Source of the DNA: Ephydatia muelleri
Taxonomy: Eukaryota > Porifera > Demospongiae > Spongillida > Spongillidae
Length of the DNA: 64,000 bases
NCBI GenBank assembly: GCA_013339895.1
Contig: JABACO010000018.1
Coordinates: 326,838-390,837, forward strand
Reading direction: 5' to 3'
The notes below the pieces were generated by a model. That model ran no database searches, was not told the DNA's origin, and worked only from the letters and a program-made list of their open reading frames with translations. Below are positions 10,025-21,802 of the stretch, in pieces; within the stretch, counting starts at the first letter, position 1, and each line of letters opens with the position of its first letter. A program made the translations under genes and the position numbers.

Positions 10025-11724
10025 ATGAGCGTGCGGAAGGGCACATACAAACGACAGCTGCCGAGTGGGCTGACAGCATACTGCAGTGATGAGGGGAAGG
10101 TTATCTTTACGGAGGCACTTGACCAAGGTGGGGGATATTGGCATTCTTAGATACGGTTTAAAAAAAAAACAAACAAAAAAAAAACAACTAATACCGAACG
10201 CCATGCAACAGAAGTACCGTCCATCGAAATAGGTCGCATGCATCGTGCAACTTTATTATATCTTCTAATGGTATCCCCTTGTTTAACCAGAGATATCTGG
10301 TTTTAACACCAGCATTCTTTTATTTGGGCGTACACTCCTAGTAGGCCACGCCCAACTAGTCTGCGTTCAGCGTACATGTATTATTCGCTAACCTAATGCA
10401 ACTCCTATTTGCTGTTGAGACACGTCTTCATGTTGTGAATATGGGAACTGTGTGGAGGAAGGGTCATAGGATCATGGCTGTCTTCCTCTGTAGGGCACAT
10501 GGGAGTGTATTTCAAGATGGCTGCGAACTTCCAAACGCAGAGTGAACTAGCTTACTGTGGTCTCTCCTCACTGGTAATGGCCTACAACACACTGAAAGAC
10601 CCTGATATTGCAGGTGGATGGTATGTCATCATTATGCCGTACGAATTGAAGTCATTCCTCCTACCACATTAGGTGGTGTGAGCACATGTTGCATTGCTAC
10701 ATCAACCTTGACATGGTAAGGAAAACAGGCATCACATTTGGGCAGCTGCTGTACCTGGCTGAGTGTATTGGACTGGCTGTTGATGGGTACTCCACACACA
10801 ATATGAGTGATGATTGCTTCAGGTCCATCATCAGATCTGCCACATCAACAGATGAAAAAGTGGTCATAGCTAACTTCCATCGCAGTTCTCTTGGTCAGAC
10901 AGGAAGTGGACATGTTGCACCTCTGGGAGGATACAATGTCAGGAGAGACATGCTGTTGGTGATGGATGTGGCCAGATTCAAATACATGCCTCACTGGGTA
11001 CCCCTCCTATCCATGAAGAAGGCGATTGATACTGTGGACGGCTCAACCAGTGAGCCACACGGTGCATGTGATTGGTTGCTTCAAATGTGGTTACCATTTG
11101 GTCTCTACTGCAGATGAGAGGCGGGGCTTCTGTGTTGTCTCTCTTGCAAAGAATGTAAAGCCACACCTATTTTTCATGCCCAACCTATTGGTGATCGTGA
11201 GTCAGGTGGATGTGTTTGTACATCAGTGGGTCTCCTGGCTTTCAAGGGAATCCAGTGAGCATGGCCCATCGGAACTGCTCCAGGAAGCGGTCATTGTACT
11301 TGGTGCTTGTGCCAAAGGATTGGATGAAGAGAGCTTTGTGTTAACCCATGAAGCCCTTCATGAGTGCTCTGCAGAACACCTGCACAGCACCAGGGGGCTG
11401 TTTGACACTATCAGGGTGTCAGATTTGTACTCAACCTTGCATGCAATGGCAGTGTTCAGTTCAGTGGAATGGAAATCTGTGTACTTGAGAATGTGGAGAG
11501 GTTTGGAGAGGAGACATCCAATGGCAAGGGAAGTGACTGCTCCCATGGTTACAACACTGATGCTGTACAGCTGGCCGTACTGTGTAGATGCTCAAGCTTC
11601 AACCAACGCAGCAAGACTTGCAAAGCTCATTGAGAACAGCATTGCAAAGCAAAGTATTGTTCTACAGAGAGAGGTTGCATACTTAAGACAGCAGTTGTTG
11701 TTCAAAGTATCGCAAGATGCATAG
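10025..11724 (+). CDS. Phytochelatin synthase 2, divergent paralogue (copy 1)
   Basis: Exons 10025-10127, 10494-10620, 10673-11049 and 11114-11724 join in frame into 405 residues with the same intron phases as PCS-1 and an identical third exon length (377 nt), so the two are old duplicates. The triad is kept: Cys56 in ELAYCGLSSL, His157 in GSGHVAPLGGYN and Asp175 in [13 protein letters not shown]. Exon 2 is five codons shorter: the WKGPWRW segment is reduced to GGWW and the following LDCC becomes LHCY. The C-terminal half lacks the adjacent Cys pairs of PCS-1. This suggests altered acceptor-substrate handling or metal response, or a shift towards glutathione/conjugate hydrolysis, but that is inference. 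The start MSVRKGTYKRQLP lines up with residues around FYRRELP of PCS-1. Confidence 0.9.
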
Positions 11725-11756
11725 TGATTTGGGATGTTTATTCAATGACCAGATAC

Positions 11757-11851
11757 TCTTCTCTCTCACTCTCTCTCTCTCACTCTCTCTCTCTCCCTCT
11801 CTCTCTCTCCCTCTCTCTCTCCCTCCCTGTCTCCCTCTCTCTCCTTTTAAA
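11757..11851. repeat. (CT)n-rich microsatellite, copy 1
   Basis: Interrupted CTCTCTCC tract directly downstream of the PCS-2 stop codon, in its likely 3' UTR. Its internal pattern differs slightly from the second copy at 17384-17478. Confidence 0.9.
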
Positions 11852-12084
11852 TTATAGTTCAGTCTGCATTTGTTGGTGTCAAACGTGTCCGCTAATTTTT
11901 ATGCTTATAATACTATTTATGTATCCTATCCTATCATAATAAGAGATATACTGGTGTGAAATGTTGGCTTATTTATGTACTCCGTAAGCCGTATCTGGAT
12001 TTTGAGAGACTTCATACACGGGGGTAGTAACCTGTGTTTCGGCATTTGATTACATTTACATTTATCATCAACGCGCTAAACAGA

Positions 12085-12909
12085 ATGGATAAGCGCACTT
12101 TATTGTCGCAGATACAGGATTTCAGTTCTCGCACTTTGACTCATGTCGACACAGAGGTGACTACAGCTGCAGGAAAGAGGGTAGGCGGGGCGTGAGCTAA
12201 CATCACGGCGCCCATAACACAAACTGTCAGTTCACAGAAAGGCGTGACCAGACGGGCTCTTTAGTCGCCGAACCCAACGCAGGTCCTGCGCTGGGATTCT
12301 GTGCCGACTATTCATCCGATCGTAACGTGGGCGTGGCCATGGAGCGGCTCCTCGTAGGATCGCTGGACGTTGCTCACGACTTCTCTGTGCTCAGACAACA
12401 CGGAGTCACACACATCCTGAACGTTGGCTACGCCATTCCCAACGCCTTCCCCGATGTGCGTCATGTCATGCGCAAGCGTACGTCCTCGTAATGCGTTTAT
12501 ATCGGTCCTTCTTTGGTGACCCCTGAACAGATCAAATACAAGACGGAGGAGATGTTCGATGATTTCCACGAAGATATAGCCTCACACTACCCTTCCTGCG
12601 AGCGATTCATTGACGAAGGCAGGCAAGAAGGCACAGTGCTAGTTCACTGGTAAGAAGGGATCACGTGGGTGTGGCATTGGTGATCACGGGTTTCCTTCAG
12701 AAGGGAGTGGGATTGCTTTTACCCTCCTCCTCCCCAGCCATGCTGGAGTCTCTCGGTCAGTGTCCATAGTCTTGGCGTACATGATGCATAAAGAGAAGAT
12801 AGCTCTGAATGTGGCCCTGCGTAGGCTGCAGGAAACCAGACCATCTGCCCAACCAAACCAGTCCTTCCTTCAGCAGCTAAGAGAGATGGAGCTCAAACTG
12901 AATATTTAG
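12085..12909 (+). CDS. DUSP19-like dual-specificity phosphatase (copy 1)
   Basis: Exons 12085-12180, 12252-12455, 12531-12649 and 12738-12909 join in frame into about 196 residues (human DUSP19 is about 217). Visible features are the N-terminal helix LLSQIQDFSSRTL followed by VTTAAGKR, the atypical DUSP start LLVGSLDVAHD and VTHILNVGYAIPNAF, and the catalytic P-loop VHCHAGVSRSVSIVL (HCxxGxxR, nucleophile Cys140, split by an intron). The general-acid Asp is probably Asp110 in EEMFDDF. The enzyme would remove phosphate from Tyr/Ser/Thr; DUSP19 acts around the JNK pathway in mammals. The exon 1 to 2 junction is the least certain: the acceptor was chosen because it keeps frame (phase 0). Confidence 0.85.
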
Positions 12910-13000
12910 TCCTGGTGACCACTAGATGTGGTAACCATGCTTTATGTAATAGGTGTGGTATCAAATGATTAAAAGCATCATAGATGCAATCTCAATGTAG

Positions 13001-14000
13001 NNNNNNNNNNNNNNNNNNNNNNNNNNNNNNNNNNNNNNNNNNNNNNNNNNNNNNNNNNNNNNNNNNNNNNNNNNNNNNNNNNNNNNNNNNNNNNNNNNNN
13101 NNNNNNNNNNNNNNNNNNNNNNNNNNNNNNNNNNNNNNNNNNNNNNNNNNNNNNNNNNNNNNNNNNNNNNNNNNNNNNNNNNNNNNNNNNNNNNNNNNNN
13201 NNNNNNNNNNNNNNNNNNNNNNNNNNNNNNNNNNNNNNNNNNNNNNNNNNNNNNNNNNNNNNNNNNNNNNNNNNNNNNNNNNNNNNNNNNNNNNNNNNNN
13301 NNNNNNNNNNNNNNNNNNNNNNNNNNNNNNNNNNNNNNNNNNNNNNNNNNNNNNNNNNNNNNNNNNNNNNNNNNNNNNNNNNNNNNNNNNNNNNNNNNNN
13401 NNNNNNNNNNNNNNNNNNNNNNNNNNNNNNNNNNNNNNNNNNNNNNNNNNNNNNNNNNNNNNNNNNNNNNNNNNNNNNNNNNNNNNNNNNNNNNNNNNNN
13501 NNNNNNNNNNNNNNNNNNNNNNNNNNNNNNNNNNNNNNNNNNNNNNNNNNNNNNNNNNNNNNNNNNNNNNNNNNNNNNNNNNNNNNNNNNNNNNNNNNNN
13601 NNNNNNNNNNNNNNNNNNNNNNNNNNNNNNNNNNNNNNNNNNNNNNNNNNNNNNNNNNNNNNNNNNNNNNNNNNNNNNNNNNNNNNNNNNNNNNNNNNNN
13701 NNNNNNNNNNNNNNNNNNNNNNNNNNNNNNNNNNNNNNNNNNNNNNNNNNNNNNNNNNNNNNNNNNNNNNNNNNNNNNNNNNNNNNNNNNNNNNNNNNNN
13801 NNNNNNNNNNNNNNNNNNNNNNNNNNNNNNNNNNNNNNNNNNNNNNNNNNNNNNNNNNNNNNNNNNNNNNNNNNNNNNNNNNNNNNNNNNNNNNNNNNNN
13901 NNNNNNNNNNNNNNNNNNNNNNNNNNNNNNNNNNNNNNNNNNNNNNNNNNNNNNNNNNNNNNNNNNNNNNNNNNNNNNNNNNNNNNNNNNNNNNNNNNNN
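13001..14000. other. Assembly gap, exactly 1000 N
   Basis: Unknown bases of a round default length, meaning the true distance is not known. It is flanked on both sides by the same 4.63-kb block. The long X-only open frame across it is meaningless. Confidence 0.99.
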
Positions 14001-14038
14001 TGGATCTAAATTAAGGTAAACGAAATGTTCAATATTAG

Positions 14039-14928
14039 TTACTGGATCCTGTTGAGAACATTCTGAACCTTGACAAGGTCTTGATAAAGATAGTTTTCCA
14101 ACACACCCTGAAGCCTCACAGCTGTTACATACTGCTGGTTGAAGCTAGCACTGTAGCAGTTCTGAGTGCTGGTTGCTGAAGTAACAGAGCTCCCCTTGCC
14201 AGCTGTTGGACTTGTCGTTGGGGCCTGTGTTCCCTTGATAACAACTAATGGTGTAGCAGGGACAAATGGCTGAAGCATAGCAATCTGATGAAAGAGTTTG
14301 ATATGAATGTGCTGAATTTATTAATTATTTAAGCAAATTAATAATTACCAGATTAGTAAGTGTGAGAATGGTTGTGTTGAGGTTTCTAGCAGTGTCATGG
14401 AGAATTGTTACGTAAGTGAGATCATCTGATGCATTATGGGACAGAGTGATATTCTCCAACACCAAGCCAAGGTAATACTGGTTAAAGATGGCTGTAGCTA
14501 TGTCCTGTTGGAGGCGTGGCAGGTACTGGAAAACAAATCCAAAATGAATAACCAGGGGTTTAGTGGAACACATAAATGATTGCTAACATTGATTATGGAG
14601 GCATCAGGTATGTCACTTGGGTTCAACTGCAGCTCGAAACAGCTTGGCTGGGGAACCAGAACAGCACCGTAAGTGAGGACCTATGGTGGTCATGGAAACA
14701 GAATAAATTATAGACTTCCATGTGCAAAACACAGTTAACACATGAGCTATACTAACTTACCAAATGATTTGCCCACAGCAAAGATGACTGGATAGTGGCC
14801 TGCACATTGGTGATGCTCTGAAGAACTGTAGTGTTCACTGGAGACATGGGGACTGGTGAGGCCGGGATGGGAAGAGGTGTGGCCATTCCCAGGGCACACA
14901 CGACCACGAAAACTGCTGTTAGAGACAT
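14039..14928 (-). CDS. Secreted four-helix cytokine-like protein (copy 2)
   Basis: Same gene as at 8413-9302, shifted by 5626 bases: exons 14928-14761, 14680-14588, 14525-14349 and 14284-14039, encoding the same 227-residue protein as far as I can compare. See copy 1 for architecture. Most likely the same genomic locus assembled twice. Confidence 0.7.
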
Positions 14929-15650
14929 TTTATTGACTTTCTCTCTCTTTGGTCTGCTTCAACACTCAAACTGCAAATGTAACTAGCTAGCTGTGGCTGT
15001 GTGCTTTTATATTTACGATAGTTGCACATTGTTTGGAGCAGTTCAAATTGGGACTTATAGAGTTTCAGTGGAAATGTGGCACTGGTGAGCATGGCTCAGC
15101 AGAACTAGCCGTTGGTAATAGCGGGGTATTTTCAAGGGGCGAGGAGGTTCTATGTTGGTGGCACCCCCTGCCTTGTTTGTAATCAGTTTCATTGTTACGA
15201 GGAGAGATAATTGGAATTCTGTTGACGATATATGAACTATATTCACATATTGCAAGTCGATTTGATGAATGTTGCTCCATCCCAACTCACAAGATGGACC
15301 CATACTTAGCACTGTTCTCATGACGTGATTCTCATCATGCACAGTTCCACATTGGGTCATCTTTATCCAACCATTACATCATTAGGAATTTAAATTTGAA
15401 AAGGCAAATATAGAATTTTCAGTTCACAAGCTGTTTTTATTCATGAAATATGTGGGCCATTATATGCCACATACATGAAAGAACCAAGTTTTGCAAACAA
15501 TAACCTGATATATAAACATCGTAGTGGACCTACATCCTTTCCCTCTACACCCCCTCCCGCACATTTTCACCTAAAATAAAATAAAAGGTCGTCGGAGTAC
15601 ATGTGCACGTCTATTATTGATGATTACATCACGTGATGCAACATCCCGTA

Positions 15651-17351
15651 ATGAGCGTGCGGAAGGGCACATACAAACGACAGCTGCCGAGTGGGCTGAC
15701 AGCATACTGCAGTGATGAGGGGAAGGTTATCTTTACGGAGGCACTTGACCAAGGTGGGGGATATTGGCATTCTTAGATACGGTTTAAAAAAAAAAACAAA
15801 CAAAAAAAAAACAACTAATACCGAACGCCATGCAACAGAAGTACCGTCCATCGAAATAGGTCGCATGCATCGTGCAACTTTATTATATCTTCTAATGGTA
15901 TCCCCTTGTTTAACCAGAGATATCTGGTTTTAACACCAGCATTCTTTTATTTGGGCGTACACTCCTAGTAGGCCACGCCCAACTAGTCTGCGTTCAGCGT
16001 ACATGTATTATTCGCTAACCTAATGCAACTCCTATTTGCTGTTGAGACACGTCTTCATGTTGTGAATATGGGAACTGTGTGGAGGAAGGGTCATAGGATC
16101 ATGGCTGTCTTCCTCTGTAGGGCACATGGGAGTGTATTTCAAGATGGCTGCGAACTTCCAAACGCAGAGTGAACTAGCTTACTGTGGTCTCTCCTCACTG
16201 GTAATGGCCTACAACACACTGAAAGACCCTGATATTGCAGGTGGATGGTATGTCATCATTATGCCGTACGAATTGAAGTCATTCCTCCTACCACATTAGG
16301 TGGTGTGAGCACATGTTGCATTGCTACATCAACCTTGACATGGTAAGGAAAACAGGCATCACATTTGGGCAGCTGCTGTACCTGGCTGAGTGTATTGGAC
16401 TGGCTGTTGATGGGTACTCCACACACAATATGAGTGATGATTGCTTCAGGTCCATCATCAGATCTGCCACATCAACAGATGAAAAAGTGGTCATAGCTAA
16501 CTTCCATCGCAGTTCTCTTGGTCAGACAGGAAGTGGACATGTTGCACCTCTGGGAGGATACAATGTCAGGAGAGACATGCTGTTGGTGATGGATGTGGCC
16601 AGATTCAAATACATGCCTCACTGGGTACCCCTCCTATCCATGAAGAAGGCGATTGATACTGTGGACGGCTCAACCAGTGAGCCACACGGTGCATGTGATT
16701 GGTTGCTTCAAATGTGGTTACCATTTGGTCTCTACTGCAGATGAGAGGCGGGGCTTCTGTGTTGTCTCTCTTGCAAAGAATGTAAAGCCACACCTATTTT
16801 TCATGCCCAACCTATTGGTGATCGTGAGTCAGGTGGATGTGTTTGTACATCAGTGGGTCTCCTGGCTTTCAAGGGAATCCAGTGAGCATGGCCCATCGGA
16901 ACTGCTCCAGGAAGCGGTCATTGTACTTGGTGCTTGTGCCAAAGGATTGGATGAAGAGAGCTTTGTGTTAACCCATGAAGCCCTTCATGAGTGCTCTGCA
17001 GAACACCTGCACAGCACCAGGGGGCTGTTTGACACTATCAGGGTGTCAGATTTGTACTCAACCTTGCATGCAATGGCAGTGTTCAGTTCAGTGGAATGGA
17101 AATCTGTGTACTTGAGAATGTGGAGAGGTTTGGAGAGGAGACATCCAATGGCAAGGGAAGTGACTGCTCCCATGGTTACAACACTGATGCTGTACAGCTG
17201 GCCGTACTGTGTAGATGCTCAAGCTTCAACCAACGCAGCAAGACTTGCAAAGCTCATTGAGAACAGCATTGCAAAGCAAAGTATTGTTCTACAGAGAGAG
17301 GTTGCATACTTAAGACAGCAGTTGTTGTTCAAAGTATCGCAAGATGCATAG
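15651..17351 (+). CDS. Phytochelatin synthase 2 (copy 2)
   Basis: Exons 15651-15753, 16121-16247, 16300-16676 and 16741-17351 give the same 405-residue product as the gene at 10025-11724. Intron 1 is one base longer because of a poly-A length difference. The right flank of the block is unique here, so this copy has the true downstream context. Confidence 0.9.
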
Positions 17352-17711
17352 TGATTTGGGATGTTTATTCAATGACCAGATACTCTTCTCTCTCACTCTC
17401 TCTCTCTCACTCTCTCTCTCTCTCCCTCTCTCTCTCCCTCTCTCTCTCCCTCCCTGTCTCCCTCTCTCTCCTTTTAAATTATAGTTCAGTCTGCATTTGT
17501 TGGTGTCAAACGTGTCCGCTAATTTTTATGCTTATAATACTATTTATGTATCCTATCCTATCATAATAAGAGATATACTGGTGTGAAATGTTGGCTTATT
17601 TATGTACTCCGTAAGCCGTATCTGGATTTTGAGAGACTTCATACACGGGGGTAGTAACCTGTGTTTCGGCATTTGATTACATTTACATTTATCATCAACG
17701 CGCTAAACAGA

Positions 17712-18536
17712 ATGGATAAGCGCACTTTATTGTCGCAGATACAGGATTTCAGTTCTCGCACTTTGACTCATGTCGACACAGAGGTGACTACAGCTGCAGG
17801 AAAGAGGGTAGGCGGGGCGTGAGCTAACATCACGGCGCCCATAACACAAACTGTCAGTTCACAGAAAGGCGTGACCAGACGGGCTCTTTAGTCGCCGAAC
17901 CCAACGCAGGTCCTGCGCTGGGATTCTGTGCCGACTATTCATCCGATCGTAACGTGGGCGTGGCCATGGAGCGGCTCCTCGTAGGATCGCTGGACGTTGC
18001 TCACGACTTCTCTGTGCTCAGACAACACGGAGTCACACACATCCTGAACGTTGGCTACGCCATTCCCAACGCCTTCCCCGATGTGCGTCATGTCATGCGC
18101 AAGCGTACGTCCTCGTAATGCGTTTATATCGGTCCTTCTTTGGTGACCCCTGAACAGATCAAATACAAGACGGAGGAGATGTTCGATGATTTCCACGAAG
18201 ATATAGCCTCACACTACCCTTCCTGCGAGCGATTCATTGACGAAGGCAGGCAAGAAGGCACAGTGCTAGTTCACTGGTAAGAAGGGATCACGTGGGTGTG
18301 GCATTGGTGATCACGGGTTTCCTTCAGAAGGGAGTGGGATTGCTTTTACCCTCCTCCTCCCCAGCCATGCTGGAGTCTCTCGGTCAGTGTCCATAGTCTT
18401 GGCGTACATGATGCATAAAGAGAAGATAGCTCTGAATGTGGCCCTGCGTAGGCTGCAGGAAACCAGACCATCTGCCCAACCAAACCAGTCCTTCCTTCAG
18501 CAGCTAAGAGAGATGGAGCTCAAACTGAATATTTAG
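17712..18536 (+). CDS. DUSP19-like dual-specificity phosphatase (copy 2)
   Basis: Exons 17712-17807, 17879-18082, 18158-18276 and 18365-18536, identical in structure to the gene at 12085-12909, with the same VHCHAGVSRS P-loop. Probably the same locus assembled twice. Confidence 0.85.
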
Positions 18537-18628
18537 TCCTGGTGACCACTAGATGTGGTAACCATGCTTTATGTAATAGGTGTGGTATCAAATGATTAAA
18601 AGCATCATAGATGCAATCTCAATGTAGT

Positions 18629-19180
18629 GATGACACACAGGGCAGTTCAAGAGTGTTGCATGGATGCATTTGGTCACCGCATGCAAATCAAATACATAAC
18701 ACATATTTATGCATCTTCCTTGCTGAAAGGTTCATATGTTCCAGCCTTCACCCAAGACATGCCACTGGTCTGGGCACTAGATCCCGATTCTGAGTCTGCT
18801 TTGAGCTAAGGACGGAGGAAGGAGTAGGGAGGAGGGATGGAGGAAGGAGTAGGGAGGAGGGACGGAGGAAGGAGTAGGGAGGAGGGAGTTAGACAATGTT
18901 TTCCTTGCAGTAAGACCACTGACCACACTTAATTAGGCACAAGGTACTATATACGACACAAGAGCACCCTGATATTGGAGAGTGATTTATCCACCAACAC
19001 ACAACCACTCAAGAATGCTTCACTGCTAACAGAAAATATGGGTGTGCATAAGCTACGCCCACCTCTGGTTCGAAAATTTGTTCTCTTGCAGCTCTCATTA
19101 CAGCTGTCTGCCATTCACCCGTTCTAAATGCAGTGGGCAAGAACATGAAGTCGAAATCACAGTATGTAGCCTAGAGCACC
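18629..19180. other. Spacer with a short GGAGGA repeat, no gene recognised
   Basis: Sequence after the duplicated block has only small open frames with no family features. At about 18808-18890 three copies of a purine-rich unit of about 28 bp (GGAGGAAGGAGTAGGGAGGA) occur. Confidence 0.6.
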
Positions 19181-20850
19181 TCCCATCACTGTGTTCACCC
19201 ATGATCCTCCACCTCCCATCACTGTGTCCACCCATGGTCCTCCACCTCCCATCACTGTGTTCACCCATGGTCCTCCACCTCCCATCACTGTGTTCACCCA
19301 TGGTCCTCCACCTCCCATCACTGTGTTCACCCATGGTCCTCCACCTCCCATCACTGTGTTCACCCATGATCCTCCACCTCCCATCACTGTGTTCACCCAT
19401 GATCCTCCACCTCCCATCACTGTGTCCACCCATGATCCTCCACCTCCCATCACTGTGTCCACCCATGGTCCTCCACCTCCCATCACTGTGTCCACCCATG
19501 GTCCTCCACCTCCCATCACTGTGTCCACCCATGATCCTCCACCTCCCATCACTGTGTCCACCCATGATCCTCCACCTCCCATCACTGTGTCCACCCATGG
19601 TCCTCCACCTCCCATCACTGTGTCCACCCATGATCCTCCACCTCCCATCACTGTGTTCACCCATGATCCTCCACCTCCATCACTGTGTCCACCCATGATC
19701 CTCCACCTCCCATCACTGTGTCCACCCATGGTCCTCCACCTCCCATCACTGTGTCCACCCATGGTCCTCCACCTCCCATCACTGTGTCCACCCATGATCC
19801 TCCACCTCCCATCACTGTGTCCACCCATGATCCTCCACCTCCCATCACTGTGTTCACCCATGATCCTCCACCTCCCATCACTGTGTCCACCCATGATCCT
19901 CCACCTCCCATCACTGTGTCCACCCATGGTCCTCCACCTCCCATCACTGTGTTCCACCCATGGTCCTCCACCTCCCATCACTGTGTCCACCCATGATCCT
20001 CCACCTCCCATCACTGTGTTCACCCATGATCCTCCACCTCCCATCACTGTGTCCACCCATGATCCTCCACCTCCCATCACTGTGTCCACCCATGGTCCTC
20101 CACCTCCCATCACTGTGTCCACCCATGGTCCTCCACCTCCCATCACTGTGTCCACCCTGATCCTCCACCTCCCATCACTGTGTCCACCCATGATCCTCCA
20201 CCTCCCATCACTGTGTCCACCCATGGTCCTCCACCTCCCATCACTGTGTCCACCCATGATCCTCCACCTCCCATCACTGTGTTCACCCATGATCCTCCAC
20301 CTCCCATCACTGTGTCCACCCATGGTCCTCCACCTCCCAACTGTGTCCACCCATGGTCCTCCACCTCCCATCACTGTGTCCACCCATGGTCCTCCACCTC
20401 CCATCACTGTGTCCACCATGGTCCTCCACCTCCCATCACTGTGTCCACCCATGATCCTCACTCCCATCCCTGTGGTCCACCCATGGTCCTCCACCTCCCA
20501 TCACTGTGTTCACCCATGATCCTCCACCTCCCATCACTGTGTCCACCCATGGTCCTCCACCTCCCATCACTGTGTTCACCCATGATCCTCCACCTCCCAT
20601 CACTGTGTCCTCCCATCACTGTGTCCACCCATGATCCTCCACCTCCCATCACTGTGTCCACCCATGGTCCTCCACCTCCCATCACTGTGTCCACCCATGG
20701 TCCTCCACCTCCCATCACTGTGTCCACCCATGATCCTCCACCTCCCATCACTGTGTCCTCCCATCACTGTGTCCACCCATGATCCTCCACCTCCCATCAC
20801 TGTGTTCACCCATGGTCCTCCAACTCCCATCACTGTGTCCACCCATGGTC
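19180..20850. repeat. 33-bp minisatellite, about 50 copies
   Basis: About 50 copies of a 33-bp unit built from CCTCCACCTCCCATCACTGTG followed by TCCACCCATG. Because 33 is a multiple of three and the unit lacks stops, frames of more than 440 codons stay open on both strands. Strongly biased repeats (PPPPITVSTH on plus, GGGGPWVDTV on minus) and small frame-shifting indels argue against coding. The array starts within a few bases of the AKTIP stop codon, so it forms the AKTIP 3' flank or 3' UTR. Confidence 0.95.
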
Positions 20851-20855
20851 CATCA

Positions 20856-21723
20856 CTATCCTCGTCTTAACCGGATGCCATGCACATCGGAGGGGTCAGG
20901 GTTCAGCGCTTCCTGCCGACATGCTTCAATGCTGTCTTGCACTCTTCTCTTGTACTTCTCAAAATCATGTCTGTATCTGTTAGGAATATTGCTGACAGAG
21001 AGGTGGGGCATGTGACTTGGGCTTACAGTCTAGCTGCCTCCTGGTTTACTGCGTGTGTAGTATCAATGGTGTGGAATATGTTTCTTGCGTACATCAGAAG
21101 GTTGTGAATGTGGTTTATATCTCTCCTATGCGATAAGGCCAGTCAAAGCCTACACATGCTTCCTTCGTAAGGGGTGTACACACGTACCTCCATTTCTGGA
21201 ACTCGCTCCTTGTGTCCAGCTGTCCAGTGACGTAATCTACTAACGGATGAAACACCCCAGACTGAAAGTCAAAGTCCTAGCGAAGCGAGCAAGCGTCCAA
21301 ATGCCAAAAGTCGACGAAAATTCCTTAAGACTTACCGGACACCCTCCGTCAGGATAGTTCCGTGGTATTGAGAGCGTGAACTTGAATATTGCATTCTGAT
21401 AGATGCCCACTCGAATAAACATCAGCCCATACCAGACTGAAACACGCAATGATGCACATGACTCTCATATACGCGGCAGCAACAGGAGAACTTACTGAGT
21501 GAAGAAGCGTCGGAGGGTAGGACGTACACACCAGGAACAGGATGCTGCAGTAACTGTGCACTGATTAGTTTCCAAATATAGTACCAACCTTTATGATGCC
21601 TTACTATTCCGCCCCGATTGTAGACTCCAAAAGAAATTGGTTATAGACGGTGAGCTGTTCATCTCTCTGCATTGATGGGGACTTTCTTCCCATGCTACAC
21701 GAGGCCTTGCCGTTATCGCTCAT
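20856..21723 (-). CDS. AKTIP: AKTIP/FTS homologue (inactive E2-like UEV protein)
   Basis: Six exons, 21723-21605, 21560-21496, 21436-21336, 21276-21188, 21125-21027 and 20991-20856, join in frame into 202 residues. The ubiquitin-conjugating-like core reads LPGVYV-like [10 protein letters not shown], then [45 protein letters not shown] and [17 protein letters not shown], as in AKTIP. There is no catalytic cysteine after the HPLVD motif, as expected for this variant family. AKTIP joins Hook and FHIP proteins in the FHF complex, which links dynein to endosomes and supports HOPS-dependent fusion. The N-terminus is short. The gene diverges from RELCH across 79 bp, and its stop lies at the edge of the 33-bp minisatellite. 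Confidence 0.93.
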
Positions 21724-21802
21724 TTGTATATATTATCGTATTTAGGCGGTCACACGACGCGTCACATGACATGGCGTTAAATTAATAATTACAATCACCA
21801 AG
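21724..21802. promoter_or_regulatory. 79-bp bidirectional spacer between AKTIP and RELCH
   Basis: Only 79 bp separate the two divergent start codons. It contains TATATATTATCG on the AKTIP side, a GC-rich CACACGACGCGTCAC stretch and an AT-rich run before the RELCH ATG. Both 5' UTRs and the core promoters must fit here or overlap the coding ends, unless upstream non-coding exons exist. Confidence 0.6.

Larger units (their letters stand above)
8375..13000. repeat. 4.63-kb duplicated block, copy 1
   Basis: This stretch reappears at 14001-18628, the two differing as far as I can see only in homopolymer or (CT)n length, with an offset of 5626 then 5627 bases. Copy 1 stops exactly at the first N. 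Genes inside: the cytokine-like gene (minus), PCS-2 (plus) and a DUSP19-like gene (plus). Confidence 0.95.
14001..18628. repeat. 4.63-kb duplicated block, copy 2
   Basis: Begins at the first base after the gap and repeats 8375-13000 nearly perfectly to the point where copy 1 stops, then continues into unique sequence. Only simple-repeat length differences were seen, for example one extra A in the run near 15786. Confidence 0.95.

Noticed and set aside
12312-12569. 85-codon minus-strand frame
   Set aside because: It is the antisense shadow of the DUSP19-like exons.
12984-14009. 341-codon open frame
   Set aside because: It is almost entirely N bases.
19157-20519. Very long open frames (about 440 codons) on both strands
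   Set aside because: They are translations of the 33-bp minisatellite, whose unit length is a multiple of three and lacks stops; indels shift frame and there are no non-repeat domains.
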